Origin: JBIOUF01 sp044866695
Lineage (GTDB): Bacteria; Actinomycetota; Actinomycetes; Propionibacteriales; Nocardioidaceae
Reading direction: 5' to 3'
Assembly (NCBI GenBank): GCA_044866695.1
Contig: JBIOUF010000096.1
Coordinates: 1 to 33,613, forward strand
Length of the DNA: 33,613 nucleotides
In this document: positions 24,658-32,714 of the stretch, in pieces
Layout: each line of letters starts with the position of its first letter
Numbering within the stretch: the first letter of the stretch is position 1
The notes under the pieces: generated by a model
What the model was told of the DNA's origin: nothing
What the model saw: only the letters and a program-made list of their open reading frames with translations
Databases searched by the model: none
Made by a program: the position numbers and the translations under genes

Positions 24658-26888
24658 GCGCGATCCCGGTGCGCACCGTCGCCGACGGCGACCATGCCGA
24701 CCATGCCGACCATGCCGGCCATGCCGGCCATGCCGGCCATGCCGGCCATGCCTACGGCGAGACCGGCCTGGCTGGCCTGCTCGGCGGCCCACCTCCCGAG
24801 ACCGCGCCGGAGCCGCCGCAGGTCGAGGTCCGCCGCAACGCCGCCGTCCCGGCGCTGATCGGGATCGCGGCGTCCGCGATCGCGACCGCCTACCTGTACC
24901 GGGCGGTCGACACCTCCTCGGTCTCGGACTGGGCGTGGTGCGCCGGCATGGCCCTGGTCGCGGTCACCTACCTGGTCGCGCTCCTGGACGCTCGCACCCC
25001 GCTCCTGGTCGCCGACGAGCTCGGAGTGCGCGTGCGGCTCGGGACCCAGTGGCGGGCGGTGCCCTGGGAGGCCGTGGAGCAGGTCGTGGTCTCGCCCCGG
25101 CACGGGCCGCTGCGCGACGGCCGGCTGCTGGTGCTGCTGCACCACGTCGCCCGCGCCGTCGAGGGGCTGGACGGTCGCAGCCGCCGTGCCGCACGGCAGA
25201 ACCAGCGCCGGTACGGCGCCGCGCTCGCCGTCCCGCTGGGCCTCACGACCCGCGCGGGCGGCCCCCAGGCGACCCTCGCGGGTCGGCTCGACGCGCTCGC
25301 CGACGGGCGGGCCGACGTGGTGACGGCGCCGCCCCGGGGAGCCCTCGCCGACCTGGCGGCGCCGGGGCCGGGGCCCGCGCCGGCCGAGCCGGCCGAGCCG
25401 GCCGAGCCGGCCGCCGCGGCCGCTCAGACGGACGCTCAGCCGGTGGCCGGGTCGGACCAGCCACCGGCCCGACCGCCCGCGGCCGGACCGGCGCGCCGGC
25501 TGCGGTGGGGTCGCCGGATGCGCGCGGACCGGTCCGCCGGTCAGCCGGACCAGCCGCCGCCGGCGAAGGAGGCCGGGCCTGCGCCCGCGGGGCCCAAAGC
25601 CGGCGAGCTCGAGGCCGGCGAGCCCGTGGCCGTCGAGCCGGACGCCGAACCCACCGCCGAACCCATCGCCGAACCCGACTCCGACGGCCCCCGGCCGGGC
25701 CGCGGCCTGCGCCGCCGGCTGGGCACGGCGGTCTCCCGTGCGGGCTCGGGTCGGCGGCGCGACCTCGACGGGTCAGGGGCGCCGCCCCCAGCCCTGGGGC
25801 AGGCAGCCGGTCCGAGTGCCGCCCCCGGCGAGGTCACCCGGCCCGGTGCCACGCCGCTGGCGCCGGCGGCCCGCGCCGTCCCGCTGCTGGGCGACCGTGG
25901 CGGGCGCGTGCCTCCCACCGTCGAGGCGACGGCGCAGGGCGCCGCGGCGCTGGCACCGCAGCCCGGGTCCACCGACGAGCTGCCGGAGAGCGTCGTCCTG
26001 CGGCGCCCCGACGTCGACCCGTTCGGCCTCGGCGGTGCCGACCCGGCACGCCCCGGCCCGCCGGCGGCACTGCCGGACGACGCCCGGGTGAGCCGGATCG
26101 CGACCCTGGGGGACCCGGTCGAGCCGCCGGTCGTCGACGACTTCGCCACCGAGCCGGCGTACGACCCGGTCATCGGCCCCGAGCTCGCAGCCGCGCGCAC
26201 GCGGGTCGGCCTCACCGTGGACGAGCTGGCCGAGCGCACCCGCATCCGGCCGCACGTCATCGAGTCAATCGAGGTGGACGACTTCGCGCCCTGCGGAGGC
26301 GACTTCTACGCGCGTGGGCACATCCGGACGCTGGCCCGCGTGCTGGGCCAGGACGCCGACCCGATGCTCCGGCATTTCGAGGCGCGCTACGCCACCGCAC
26401 CGGTGAGCCCGCGCCGGGTCTTCGAGGCCGAGCTGGCCACCGGGCTCGGCGGCACCGGCCGACGTGCGTCCGGCGGGCCGAACTGGAGCCTCCTGGTGGC
26501 CCTGGTCCTGGTGCTCGTCCTGGTGTGGAGCGCCGTTCGCCTGTTCGCCGGCGACGACGAACGCATGCTGGAGAACCCCCCGCCGGTGCTCAACGGCTCC
26601 CAGGGCCTGGGCGGCTACGACCTACCGTCGCCGGCCGCGCCCCGGCCGGTCGAGGCCCGGCTGGTCGCCCAGGGCGGCGGCACCCACGTGCGGGTCACCG
26701 ACGCCGACGACGTGGTCGTCTTCGAGGGCGACCTGGCCACCGACGAGGAGGTCACCGTCCACGGCGACCCGCCGCTGACCGTCTCCGCCGACGACGGCGG
26801 CGTGCTGGAGGTGACCGTGGCGGGACAGGACCGCGGCCTGCTGGGTCAGCCCGGGCAGCCCGCCGAGCAGACCTACCCGCGGCGCTAG
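24654..26888 (+). CDS. RodZ-like HTH/DUF4115 membrane protein with N-terminal His-rich tract and PH-like domain
   Basis: A 744-residue fusion, much longer than common RodZ proteins (about 300). An HAD/HAG tract (residues 13-33) is followed by two membrane helices (about 65-85, 93-113) and a possible bacterial PH-like domain (about 114-200, ADELGVRVRLGTQWRAVPW). A Pro/Ala/Glu-rich linker of roughly 300 residues follows, with AEP repeats. The RodZ-type HTH_25 domain is at about 505-575 (LAAARTRVGLTVDELAERTRI). A membrane helix at about 610-632 and a DUF4115 domain at about 660-735 close the protein. RodZ links MreB to the cell-wall elongation machinery. The order HTH-TM-DUF4115 is standard; the N-terminal half is extra. 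The GTG start overlaps the ftsK stop by four bases. Confidence 0.85.
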   Translation: MSAIPVRTVADGDHADHADHAGHAGHAGHAGHAYGETGLAGLLGGPPPETAPEPPQVEVRRNAAVPALIGIAASAIATAYLYRAVDTSSVSDWAWCAGMALVAVTYLVALLDARTPLLVADELGVRVRLGTQWRAVPWEAVEQVVVSPRHGPLRDGRLLVLLHHVARAVEGLDGRSRRAARQNQRRYGAALAVPLGLTTRAGGPQATLAGRLDALADGRADVVTAPPRGALADLAAPGPGPAPAEPAEPAEPAAAAAQTDAQPVAGSDQPPARPPAAGPARRLRWGRRMRADRSAGQPDQPPPAKEAGPAPAGPKAGELEAGEPVAVEPDAEPTAEPIAEPDSDGPRPGRGLRRRLGTAVSRAGSGRRRDLDGSGAPPPALGQAAGPSAAPGEVTRPGATPLAPAARAVPLLGDRGGRVPPTVEATAQGAAALAPQPGSTDELPESVVLRRPDVDPFGLGGADPARPGPPAALPDDARVSRIATLGDPVEPPVVDDFATEPAYDPVIGPELAAARTRVGLTVDELAERTRIRPHVIESIEVDDFAPCGGDFYARGHIRTLARVLGQDADPMLRHFEARYATAPVSPRRVFEAELATGLGGTGRRASGGPNWSLLVALVLVLVLVWSAVRLFAGDDERMLENPPPVLNGSQGLGGYDLPSPAAPRPVEARLVAQGGGTHVRVTDADDVVVFEGDLATDEEVTVHGDPPLTVSADDGGVLEVTVAGQDRGLLGQPGQPAEQTYPRR
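24690..24752 (+). repeat. 9-bp in-frame tandem repeat, seven copies
   Basis: Three GACCATGCC units followed by four GGCCATGCC units encode three DHA and four GHA triplets. Every unit uses CAT for His although CAC is preferred in this GC-rich genome, which points to recent slippage expansion rather than codon-by-codon selection. Confidence 0.95.
25383..25410 (+). repeat. 9-bp GAGCCGGCC in-frame repeat in the linker
   Basis: Tandem copies encode an Ala-Glu-Pro run of four AEP units in the disordered linker of the RodZ-like protein. A looser AEP series recurs near 25644-25678. Confidence 0.75.
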
Positions 26889-26909
26889 ACCGCAACCGGG
26901 TTGGCCTGT

Positions 26910-26993
26910 TTGTGGCCGATGCCTGCGGGAAGGGCCGCTTGTGGCCCGAAGCCGCAGCGACACGCCGAGAGGACATGTCGGCATCGGCCACAA
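26910..26993. repeat. REP-like palindromic element, copy B
   Basis: TTGTGGCCGATGCC (26910-26923) pairs perfectly over 14 bp with 26980-26993. The internal TTGTGGCCCGA (26939-26949) and the GTCGG before the right arm match copy A at 9442-9531. Beyond GGCCGAT the stem bases differ between copies but stay paired (AACCGCA/TGCGGTT against GCC/GGC). It lies between the RodZ-like gene and rimO, in the same direction. Confidence 0.85.
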
Positions 26994-27055
26994 CCGGGTC
27001 GGCGCGGGCGGGTTCGCGGCCCGGAGGCGGGGCGGTCATACTCGAAGGGATCGCC

Positions 27056-28525
27056 ATGACCACACCAGCCGCCTCAGCCGCCCCTGCGACCGTGGCGGTG
27101 GTGACCCTCGGCTGCGCGCGCAACGACGTGGACTCCGAGGAGCTGGCCGGCCGGCTCGAGGCCGACGGCTTCCGGCTCGTCGTGGAGCCGGCCGACGCCG
27201 ACACCGTCCTGGTCAACACCTGCGGCTTCGTCGAGGCCGCCAAGAAGGACTCCGTCGACACCCTGCTGGAGGCCTCGGACCTGAAGCAGACCGGCCGGGC
27301 CCGCGCGGTGGTCGCGGTGGGATGTCTGGCCGAGCGGTACGGTCGCGAGCTCGCCGAGGCGCTGCCGGAGGCCGACGCCGTTCTCGGTTTCGACGACTAC
27401 CCCGACATCGGTGCCCGCCTGCGCAGCGTCCTCGCGGGCGGCCGGCCCCCGGCGCACACGCCACGGGACCGTCGCCGGCTGCTCCCGGTCTCGCCGGTGC
27501 GCCGGCCGGCCGCGCGAGCCCACGTCGTGCTCCCCGGGCATGGCAGCGCGCCGGACCTGCCCCACGACGTCGCGCCGGCCAGCGGGCCGAGGCCCCTGCG
27601 TCGCCGGCTCGACTCCGGGCCCATGGCGCCGCTGAAGATCGCCAGCGGCTGCGACCGGCGCTGCGCGTTCTGCGCCATCCCCAGATTCCGGGGCGCGTTC
27701 GTCTCGCGACCCCCGGCCGAGGTGCTGGAGGAGGCCCGCTGGCTCGCGGCGGGTGGGGTCCGCGAGGTGTTCCTGGTCAGCGAGAACACCACGTCGTACG
27801 GCAAGGACCTCGGCGACCTGCGCGCCCTGGAGGCCTTGCTGCCGCAGCTGGCCGCCATCGACGGCATCGAGCGGGTTCGGCTGTCCTACCTACAGCCGGC
27901 CGAGACCCGCCCGAGCCTGGTCGACGCGGTGGCCGGCACGGGGGGCGTGGCGGACTACTTCGACCTGTCCTTCCAGCACGCCTCGGCCCCGGTGCTGCGG
28001 CGGATGCGCCGGTTCGGTGACGCGGACGCGTTCTTGGCCCTGCTCGACCGCGTGCGCGCGGCGGCTCCCGGGGCAGGGGTGCGGACCAACGTCATCGTGG
28101 GGTTCCCGGGGGAGTCCGAGGCCGACGTGGAGACCTTGTGCGGCTTCCTCGAGGCCGCGCGGCTCGACGTGGTCGGGGTGTTCGGCTACTCCGACGAGGA
28201 CGGCACCGAGGCGGCGTCGTACGGCGAGAAGCTGGACGCCGGCGAGGTCGAGGCCCGCATCGCGCAGGTCGGCAGCCTGGTCGAGGAGCTCATGTCGCAG
28301 CGGGCCGAGGACCGGCTGGGGGAACAGGTGGATGTCCTCGTGGAACGCGCCGCGAGCTCCCGGGGCGGCCCGGTGGAGGGCCGTGCGGCGCACCAGGGTT
28401 CTGAGGTGGACGGTACGACGACCGTGCTCGGCGTCCCGGAGGGCACCCGCGCGGGCGACCTGGTCCGAGCGACCGTCGTCGGGACCGACGGCGTGGACCT
28501 GGTGGCCGAGGTGGCGGCGCGATGA
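27056..28525 (+). CDS. rimO: Ribosomal protein S12 methylthiotransferase
   Basis: A 489-residue radical SAM enzyme that adds a methylthio group to Asp of ribosomal protein S12. The N-terminal UPF0004 domain has cluster ligands C20 (TLGCARND), C56 (NTCGFVE) and C90 (VGCLAE). The radical SAM cluster is C199-x3-C203-x2-C206 (CDRRCAFCAIP). A TRAM domain ends the protein (about 425-489). LGCARNDVDSE and GCDRRCAFCAIPRFRG favour RimO over MiaB. An Arg/Pro-rich insert of about 60 residues (130-190) separates the first two domains, as in other actinobacterial RimO. ATG 27056 has GAAGGGA five bases upstream; the frame open further upstream is antisense and repeat sequence. Confidence 0.96.
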   Translation: MTTPAASAAPATVAVVTLGCARNDVDSEELAGRLEADGFRLVVEPADADTVLVNTCGFVEAAKKDSVDTLLEASDLKQTGRARAVVAVGCLAERYGRELAEALPEADAVLGFDDYPDIGARLRSVLAGGRPPAHTPRDRRRLLPVSPVRRPAARAHVVLPGHGSAPDLPHDVAPASGPRPLRRRLDSGPMAPLKIASGCDRRCAFCAIPRFRGAFVSRPPAEVLEEARWLAAGGVREVFLVSENTTSYGKDLGDLRALEALLPQLAAIDGIERVRLSYLQPAETRPSLVDAVAGTGGVADYFDLSFQHASAPVLRRMRRFGDADAFLALLDRVRAAAPGAGVRTNVIVGFPGESEADVETLCGFLEAARLDVVGVFGYSDEDGTEAASYGEKLDAGEVEARIAQVGSLVEELMSQRAEDRLGEQVDVLVERAASSRGGPVEGRAAHQGSEVDGTTTVLGVPEGTRAGDLVRATVVGTDGVDLVAEVAAR

Positions 28526-29160
28526 CGGTTCCCGAGCCGGCCACCACACCGGACCAGCCGGACCAGCCGAGCAACTGGAACGTCCCCAACGCGCTGACCA
28601 CGCTGCGCATCCTCATGGTGCCGTTCTTCGGCTACGCGCTGCTGGTCGAGGGTGGCGAGTCGGTCGGCTGGCGCCTGGTCGCCTGGGCGATCTTCGTCGC
28701 CGCCATGGTCACCGACAAGATCGACGGGGACCTGGCCCGCAAGCACGGCCTGATCACCGACTTCGGCAAGATCGCCGACCCCATCGCCGACAAGGCCCTG
28801 ACCGGCATGGCCTGGGTCGGGCTGTCCATCATCGGCGAGCTGTGGTGGTGGGTGACCATCGTCGTGCTGGTCCGGGAGTGGGGCATCACGGTGATGCGGT
28901 TCTGGCTGGTCCGGCACGGGGTCGTGCTCCCGGCCGGTCGCGGCGGCAAGCTCAAGACCGTGGTGCAGTCCCTGGCGCTCGGGCTGCTGATCCTCCCGCT
29001 CCGCCTCCTCGACGGGGCATGGGAGCCGGTCGGCATGGTGCTGTGGTGGGTCGCCGTCGCGGTCACCGCGGTCGCCGTCCTGATCACCGTCGCGACCGGC
29101 ATCGACTACGTCCGCGAGGTCTCCGCCGCGCGCCGCGAGGCCCGTCACCCGGTCGTCTGA
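28522..29160 (+). CDS. pgsA: CDP-alcohol phosphatidyltransferase (PGP synthase-like)
   Basis: A 212-residue membrane enzyme that makes phosphatidylglycerophosphate from CDP-diacylglycerol and glycerol-3-phosphate. The full family motif D-x2-DG-x2-AR-x8-G-x3-D-x3-D is present as D65, D68-G69, A72-R73, G82, D86 and D90. About five membrane helices follow a soluble N-terminal tail of 20 residues. The ATG overlaps the rimO stop (ATGA), so it is coupled to rimO. In most actinobacteria cinA would follow; here it does not. Confidence 0.94.
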   Translation: MTVPEPATTPDQPDQPSNWNVPNALTTLRILMVPFFGYALLVEGGESVGWRLVAWAIFVAAMVTDKIDGDLARKHGLITDFGKIADPIADKALTGMAWVGLSIIGELWWWVTIVVLVREWGITVMRFWLVRHGVVLPAGRGGKLKTVVQSLALGLLILPLRLLDGAWEPVGMVLWWVAVAVTAVAVLITVATGIDYVREVSAARREARHPVV

Positions 29161-29271
29161 CTCATGGAGGTCAGCCCGCCGGCCCAGCGGCGGCCGGATC
29201 GCCCCGCAGTGCCCACTCGCCAGGCCGCGCTGGTTTGGTAGACGTCGACACGAGGAGCGGACAGACCTACT

Positions 29272-29278
29272 GAAGGGA
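29272..29278 (+). promoter_or_regulatory. Ribosome binding site of the SDR gene
   Basis: GAAGGGA (29272-29278, counted within TGAAGGGA) lies about six bases before the ATG at 29285. It confirms a leadered mRNA for this gene, unlike the core genes upstream. Confidence 0.55.
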
Positions 29279-29284
29279 CCTGAC

Positions 29285-30142
29285 ATGACTGACAAGCAGG
29301 TTTGGCTGGTCACCGGCTCTGGCCGCGGCCTGGGCGTCGACATCGCAAGGGCCGCGCTTGCCGCCGGTTACGCGGTCGTCGGCACCGCCCGCGACGCCGA
29401 CAGCGTCACCGAGGCGCTCGGCGAGCACGACGACCTCCTCGCCGTCCCGCTCGACGTCACCGAGCCCGCAGCCGCGGAGTCCGCCGTAGCGGCGGCGGTC
29501 GAGCGCTTCGGACACCTCGACGTCCTGGTCAACAACGCCGGCAGCTTCAACGCCGGCTTCTTCGAGGAGATGACCCCGGAGGCCTTCCGTGCCCAGATCG
29601 AGACCACGCTGTTCGGGCCGGTCAACGTCACCCGCTACGCGCTGCCCCAGATGCGTGCCCAACGCTCCGGACTGGTCGTGACCATCTCCTCGACCGCGGG
29701 CATCGCCTCGACCGGCGACTTCCTCACCGCCTACGCCGCCTCCAAGTTCGGTGTCGAAGGGTTCGTGGAGGCGCTGACCCCCGAGATCGCGCCGTTCGGC
29801 ATCAAGACCATGCTCGTCGAGCCCGGCTTCTTCCGCACCGAGCTCCTCAGCGCCCGGTCCACCAACTACGCCGAGGCGACCATCGACGACTACGCCGAGC
29901 GCACCCACGCCACCGTCGCGGCGTGGAAGAGGATGGACGGCCAGCAGGGCGGCGATCCGGCCAAGCTCGCCGACGCGCTGGTCCAGCTCGTCGCCATGGA
30001 CGAGCCGCCCCTGCGGTTCGCCGCCGGCGCCGATGCCGTCGCTCTCTTCGAGGCCAAGGCCCGCACCCTCCTCGACCAGGCGAACGCCCACCGGGCGCTC
30101 TCCACCAGCCTCGGGGTCGAACCCATCGACCCCGACACGTGA
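29285..30142 (+). CDS. Short-chain dehydrogenase/reductase (classical SDR)
   Basis: A 285-residue NAD(P)-dependent oxidoreductase. The cofactor loop is TGSGRGLG (residues 10-17). NNAG is at 83-86, the catalytic Ser is within ISSTAG (about 135-136), and Y150 and K154 form the YxxxK pair. An Arg follows the second beta strand (GTARDADS), which suggests preference for NADP. The C-terminal part (about 190-285) is longer than the minimal 250-residue SDR and resembles the oxidoreductases often annotated after transcriptional regulators. Substrate unknown. It stands alone after pgsA, where synteny breaks. Confidence 0.93.
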   Translation: MTDKQVWLVTGSGRGLGVDIARAALAAGYAVVGTARDADSVTEALGEHDDLLAVPLDVTEPAAAESAVAAAVERFGHLDVLVNNAGSFNAGFFEEMTPEAFRAQIETTLFGPVNVTRYALPQMRAQRSGLVVTISSTAGIASTGDFLTAYAASKFGVEGFVEALTPEIAPFGIKTMLVEPGFFRTELLSARSTNYAEATIDDYAERTHATVAAWKRMDGQQGGDPAKLADALVQLVAMDEPPLRFAAGADAVALFEAKARTLLDQANAHRALSTSLGVEPIDPDT

Positions 30143-30350
30143 CGACTGCCGCACCGCAACCCGCCAGGAGGAGCCCGAGCCAGCTGACGGAGCGCGCAGC
30201 CATCCGGGACCGGTGGCCGCCGACAGCGTGCGCTGCCCCATCCGGTCTTGCCGCGCTACGCGCGGTCGACTCGCCGCGGATCCGGCCGGGTCGGGTGCCA
30301 GGACGAGTCCCGGCCGTCGCTTCGGTGACAACCGACCGCTTCGACGACTG
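30143..30350. other. Intergenic region between SDR and nuclease genes
   Basis: I see no gene, repeat or clear terminator in these 208 bases between two convergent genes. Open frames crossing them are shadows of the flanking genes. Confidence 0.5.
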
Positions 30351-31010
30351 TCAGCGCACGCGCCACAGGTCGCGGGTATGGGCGTCCGCGCTGCGGTACT
30401 GCGCCTGACGAGGGTGCCTGTCGTAGCCGTCGCGGCTGTCGTACCTGGCGTGGGCGTAGCCGATGCGGAGCTGGGCGAGGCCCGTGTCGCGACCGTTGCT
30501 CTGGACGTATCGCAGCTGGCGGCCGTAGTGGTCGCGGTCGTCGACGGAGACGGGGTTGACCAGCTGGATGCGGGCGCCGATGAGGCGGTCGAGGTTGCGC
30601 TTGGCGGCCTGGTAGTAGGGGCGGCCGACCTCGGGGGTGTCGATGCCGATCAGCCGGACGTACCGGCCGTTGGCCAGGCGGATGGTGTCGCCGTCGACGA
30701 CGTACCGGACCCGGACGGTCGCAGCGCCGCTGGCCGGCTGGGCGTGGCCGTTGCCCTGGGCGGGCAGCGTGGTGCGGTAGTAGTACGGGGCGGGGTTGGT
30801 CTCGCAGACGACATGGTCACCGTCGGAGTCGAGGCGGTGCGGGTCCGCCTGCGGACCACCGGCGCGCAGGTAGAACAGCTGCGCCGCCCGCTGGGAGGCG
30901 AAGTCGCCGCAGTCGCGGTCGACAACAGCGTTGGCAGGCACCGCGGCGACCCCGAGGGCGACGGCGGCGGCGGAGAAGGTGACGGCAATGCGGGTGAGGA
31001 TCTGCTTCAT
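30351..31010 (-). CDS. Secreted thermonuclease with N-terminal excalibur domain
   Basis: A 219-residue exported protein. A signal peptide covers residues 1-28 (ends VPANA). The excalibur calcium-binding motif is at about 31-70, with DCGDF near its start and D61-S-D63-G-D65, then C69-E70. A staphylococcal nuclease-like domain fills about 98-219: D106/D108 (VVDGDT), R119, D124-T-P-E127 (IGIDTPE) and R164 (HYGR) match the Ca-binding and catalytic residues of SNase. It is likely an extracellular nuclease. Excalibur usually follows the nuclease domain; here it precedes it. The ATG at 31010 is chosen because the signal peptide starts there. Confidence 0.92.
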   Translation of the reverse strand: MKQILTRIAVTFSAAAVALGVAAVPANAVVDRDCGDFASQRAAQLFYLRAGGPQADPHRLDSDGDHVVCETNPAPYYYRTTLPAQGNGHAQPASGAATVRVRYVVDGDTIRLANGRYVRLIGIDTPEVGRPYYQAAKRNLDRLIGARIQLVNPVSVDDRDHYGRQLRYVQSNGRDTGLAQLRIGYAHARYDSRDGYDRHPRQAQYRSADAHTRDLWRVR

Positions 31011-31092
31011 GGTCCTGGTTCTCGAGGAGGGCTTCGACCTTGAGACGCCGTGGCACCGGTATCCGTGACGCCGCTTCGCGTGTGACCCGCCT

Positions 31093-31328
31093 CGCTCTCT
31101 TCGGGAGCATGGCCGGAACCGGCCCCGACCTGACATACGCCGCCGACGGCGGCCAGTCGGCGTCGGTCCAGCCGGAGCGACTGAGGCTCTGGGACGGCAG
31201 AACCGGCGAGTACCAGGCGAGCCTGCCGCTGCCCGCGATCCGCGGATGTGCCGTCTCGTCCTGCCCGACAGCCCGGCCTCCTCGTCGCAGCCAACGACGG
31301 GAGGACCTGGAAGATGAAACCCGCGTGA
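31093..31328 (+). pseudogene. Remnant of a WD40-repeat regulatory ATPase gene, forward part
   Basis: The frame through 31127 reads DLTYAADGG...ERLRLWDGRTGEYQASLPLP, like the last blade of actinobacterial WD40 proteins of the AfsR/nSTAND type. The expected continuation lies in other frames: RLVLPDS near 31246-31272, then GLLVAANDGRTWKMKPA and a stop at 31326-31328. At least two frameshifts are needed and no start or upstream domain exists, so this is a decayed C-terminal fragment. The assignment rests on remembered family patterns. Confidence 0.5.
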
Positions 31329-31371
31329 GCTGCATGAGGCGTGTTCCTGCGTCGCGCCTCCGAGTCAGGGT

Positions 31372-31494
31372 TCCCGCGGGCCATCGTGAGCAGGTGACCT
31401 CGTAGGGCCGGTTCGGGAAGGACCGCGTCCACCCGGCGCTGGAGAGGTTGCCGCCGGCAATCTCGCAGGCTCGCCGGATCCAGGCGGACTGGTC
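31372..31494 (-). pseudogene. Inverted C-terminal tail of the same WD40-type gene
   Basis: On the minus strand SAWIRRACEIAGGNLSS, then FPNRPYEVTC and RWPAG, matches the tail that normally follows the GRTW segment of WD40/nSTAND proteins. It lies about 45 bases beyond the forward remnant but points the other way, with no start codon or stop of its own at the proper place. A local inversion split the gene end. Nothing else recognisable lies between 31495 and 31631. Confidence 0.55.
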
Positions 31495-31676
31495 GCGGTC
31501 CCGTGGTCGATGCCTTTGGCAGGCTGGCCTGGGGACCTTCGACCCGTTCACTGGATGGTCCTGGGTGCGTTGACTGGTAGGCCAGGGCTGGTGAACTGCC
31601 GTGGCGCGACCCGTGTTGGGGGGCGGTTTCCATGGTTTCGCACGACCTGTCTCGACCGGCTTCGCCCAAGGCGAGC

Positions 31677-32714
31677 ATGCTCGACCACCGTGAACCAGGT
31701 TCGGCGCAGGTGGTGATCGAGGCCCGTGGCCTGACGAAGAGGTTCGGGTCGACCCTGGCAGTGGATGACCTGTCGTTCACGGTCCGCCCGGGCCTGGTGA
31801 CCGGGCTGCTAGGCCCCAACGGCGCGGGCAAGTCCACCACCATGCGGTTGATCCTGGGGTTGAACCGGCCGAGCCGCGGTCAAGCTCTCGTCAACGGGGT
31901 GCCCTACGTCAGACTGCACGGGCCGTTGCGGCAGGTGGGGGTGCTGCTGGACGTCCACGGCGTGCACGGCGGACGTTCGGCCGGTAGTCACCTGCTGTCC
32001 CTGGCCCAGAGCAACGGCTTGCCGCGGGCCCGGGTCGGGCAGGTGCTGGAGCTGACCGGGCTGACCGAGGTGGCCACGCGACGGGTCAGGGAGTTCTCGC
32101 TGGGCATGTCCCAACGCCTGGGGATCGCCGCGGCGATGCTGGGAGACCCCGGCGCGTTGATGCTCGACGAGCCGGTCAGCGGGCTGGACCCGGAGGGGAT
32201 CGTGTGGATCCGCACGTTCATGCGCGACCTGGCCGGGCAGGGACGGGCCGTACTGGTCTCCAGCCACCTGATGAGCGAGATGGCGTTGACCGCCGACCAC
32301 CTCATCGTGATCGGCCGCGGCCGGCTGCTGGCCGACACCGACACCGCGACCTTCATCGACGAGCACTCGGCCGGGCGGGTGCGGATCCGGGTATCCGAGC
32401 CCGACCGGCTCACTGCGGCGCTGCTGGCACGCGGCGTCCCATCGGAACGGGTCGACGGCTACCTGCAGGTGACCGGCCTGAGCACCGACGAGGTCGGCCG
32501 CCTCGCGTGGGAACAGCAGGTCGCGGTGCTGGAGCTGTTCGAGCAGAAGTCCTCCCTGGAGGCAGCATTCATCGAGACCACGAGCGGCAGCGTCGACTAC
32601 CACGCCCGCACACCGCAGCCGCGACCGCGCGGGCAGGCCGCCGCCCAGGCGGGCCGGAACGGGCGTCCAGGGACCACCGAGCAGCACACGCACGGGCCGA
32701 AGGAGGGAACATGA
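31677..32714 (+). CDS. ABC transporter ATP-binding protein (ABC-2 type exporter)
   Basis: A 345-residue ATPase subunit. Walker A GPNGAGKST is at about residues 46-54. The Q-loop region follows, then a signature FSLGMSQRLG (about 140-149), Walker B ALMLDEP (about 160-166) and the H-loop VSSHLMSE. A C-terminal extension of about 100 residues (DUF4162-like) ends in a Pro/Arg/Gln-rich tail. It powers the permease encoded next, with a four-base ATGA overlap. Starts at ATG 31632, ATG 31677 and GTG 31710 are all in frame; 31677 has AAGG seven bases upstream and fits the family length. Substrate unknown. Confidence 0.92.
   Translation: MLDHREPGSAQVVIEARGLTKRFGSTLAVDDLSFTVRPGLVTGLLGPNGAGKSTTMRLILGLNRPSRGQALVNGVPYVRLHGPLRQVGVLLDVHGVHGGRSAGSHLLSLAQSNGLPRARVGQVLELTGLTEVATRRVREFSLGMSQRLGIAAAMLGDPGALMLDEPVSGLDPEGIVWIRTFMRDLAGQGRAVLVSSHLMSEMALTADHLIVIGRGRLLADTDTATFIDEHSAGRVRIRVSEPDRLTAALLARGVPSERVDGYLQVTGLSTDEVGRLAWEQQVAVLELFEQKSSLEAAFIETTSGSVDYHARTPQPRPRGQAAAQAGRNGRPGTTEQHTHGPKEGT
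32699..32707 (+). promoter_or_regulatory. Ribosome binding site of the permease gene
   Basis: GAAGGAGGGA lies inside the end of the ATPase gene, four bases before the ATG at 32711. It is the strongest Shine-Dalgarno in the right part of the window and supports coupled translation. Confidence 0.6.

Noticed and set aside
31040..31405. 121-residue plus-strand ORF as a real gene
   Set aside because: Its middle resembles one WD40 blade but the rest is out of frame with the family. It is better explained as a decayed fragment.
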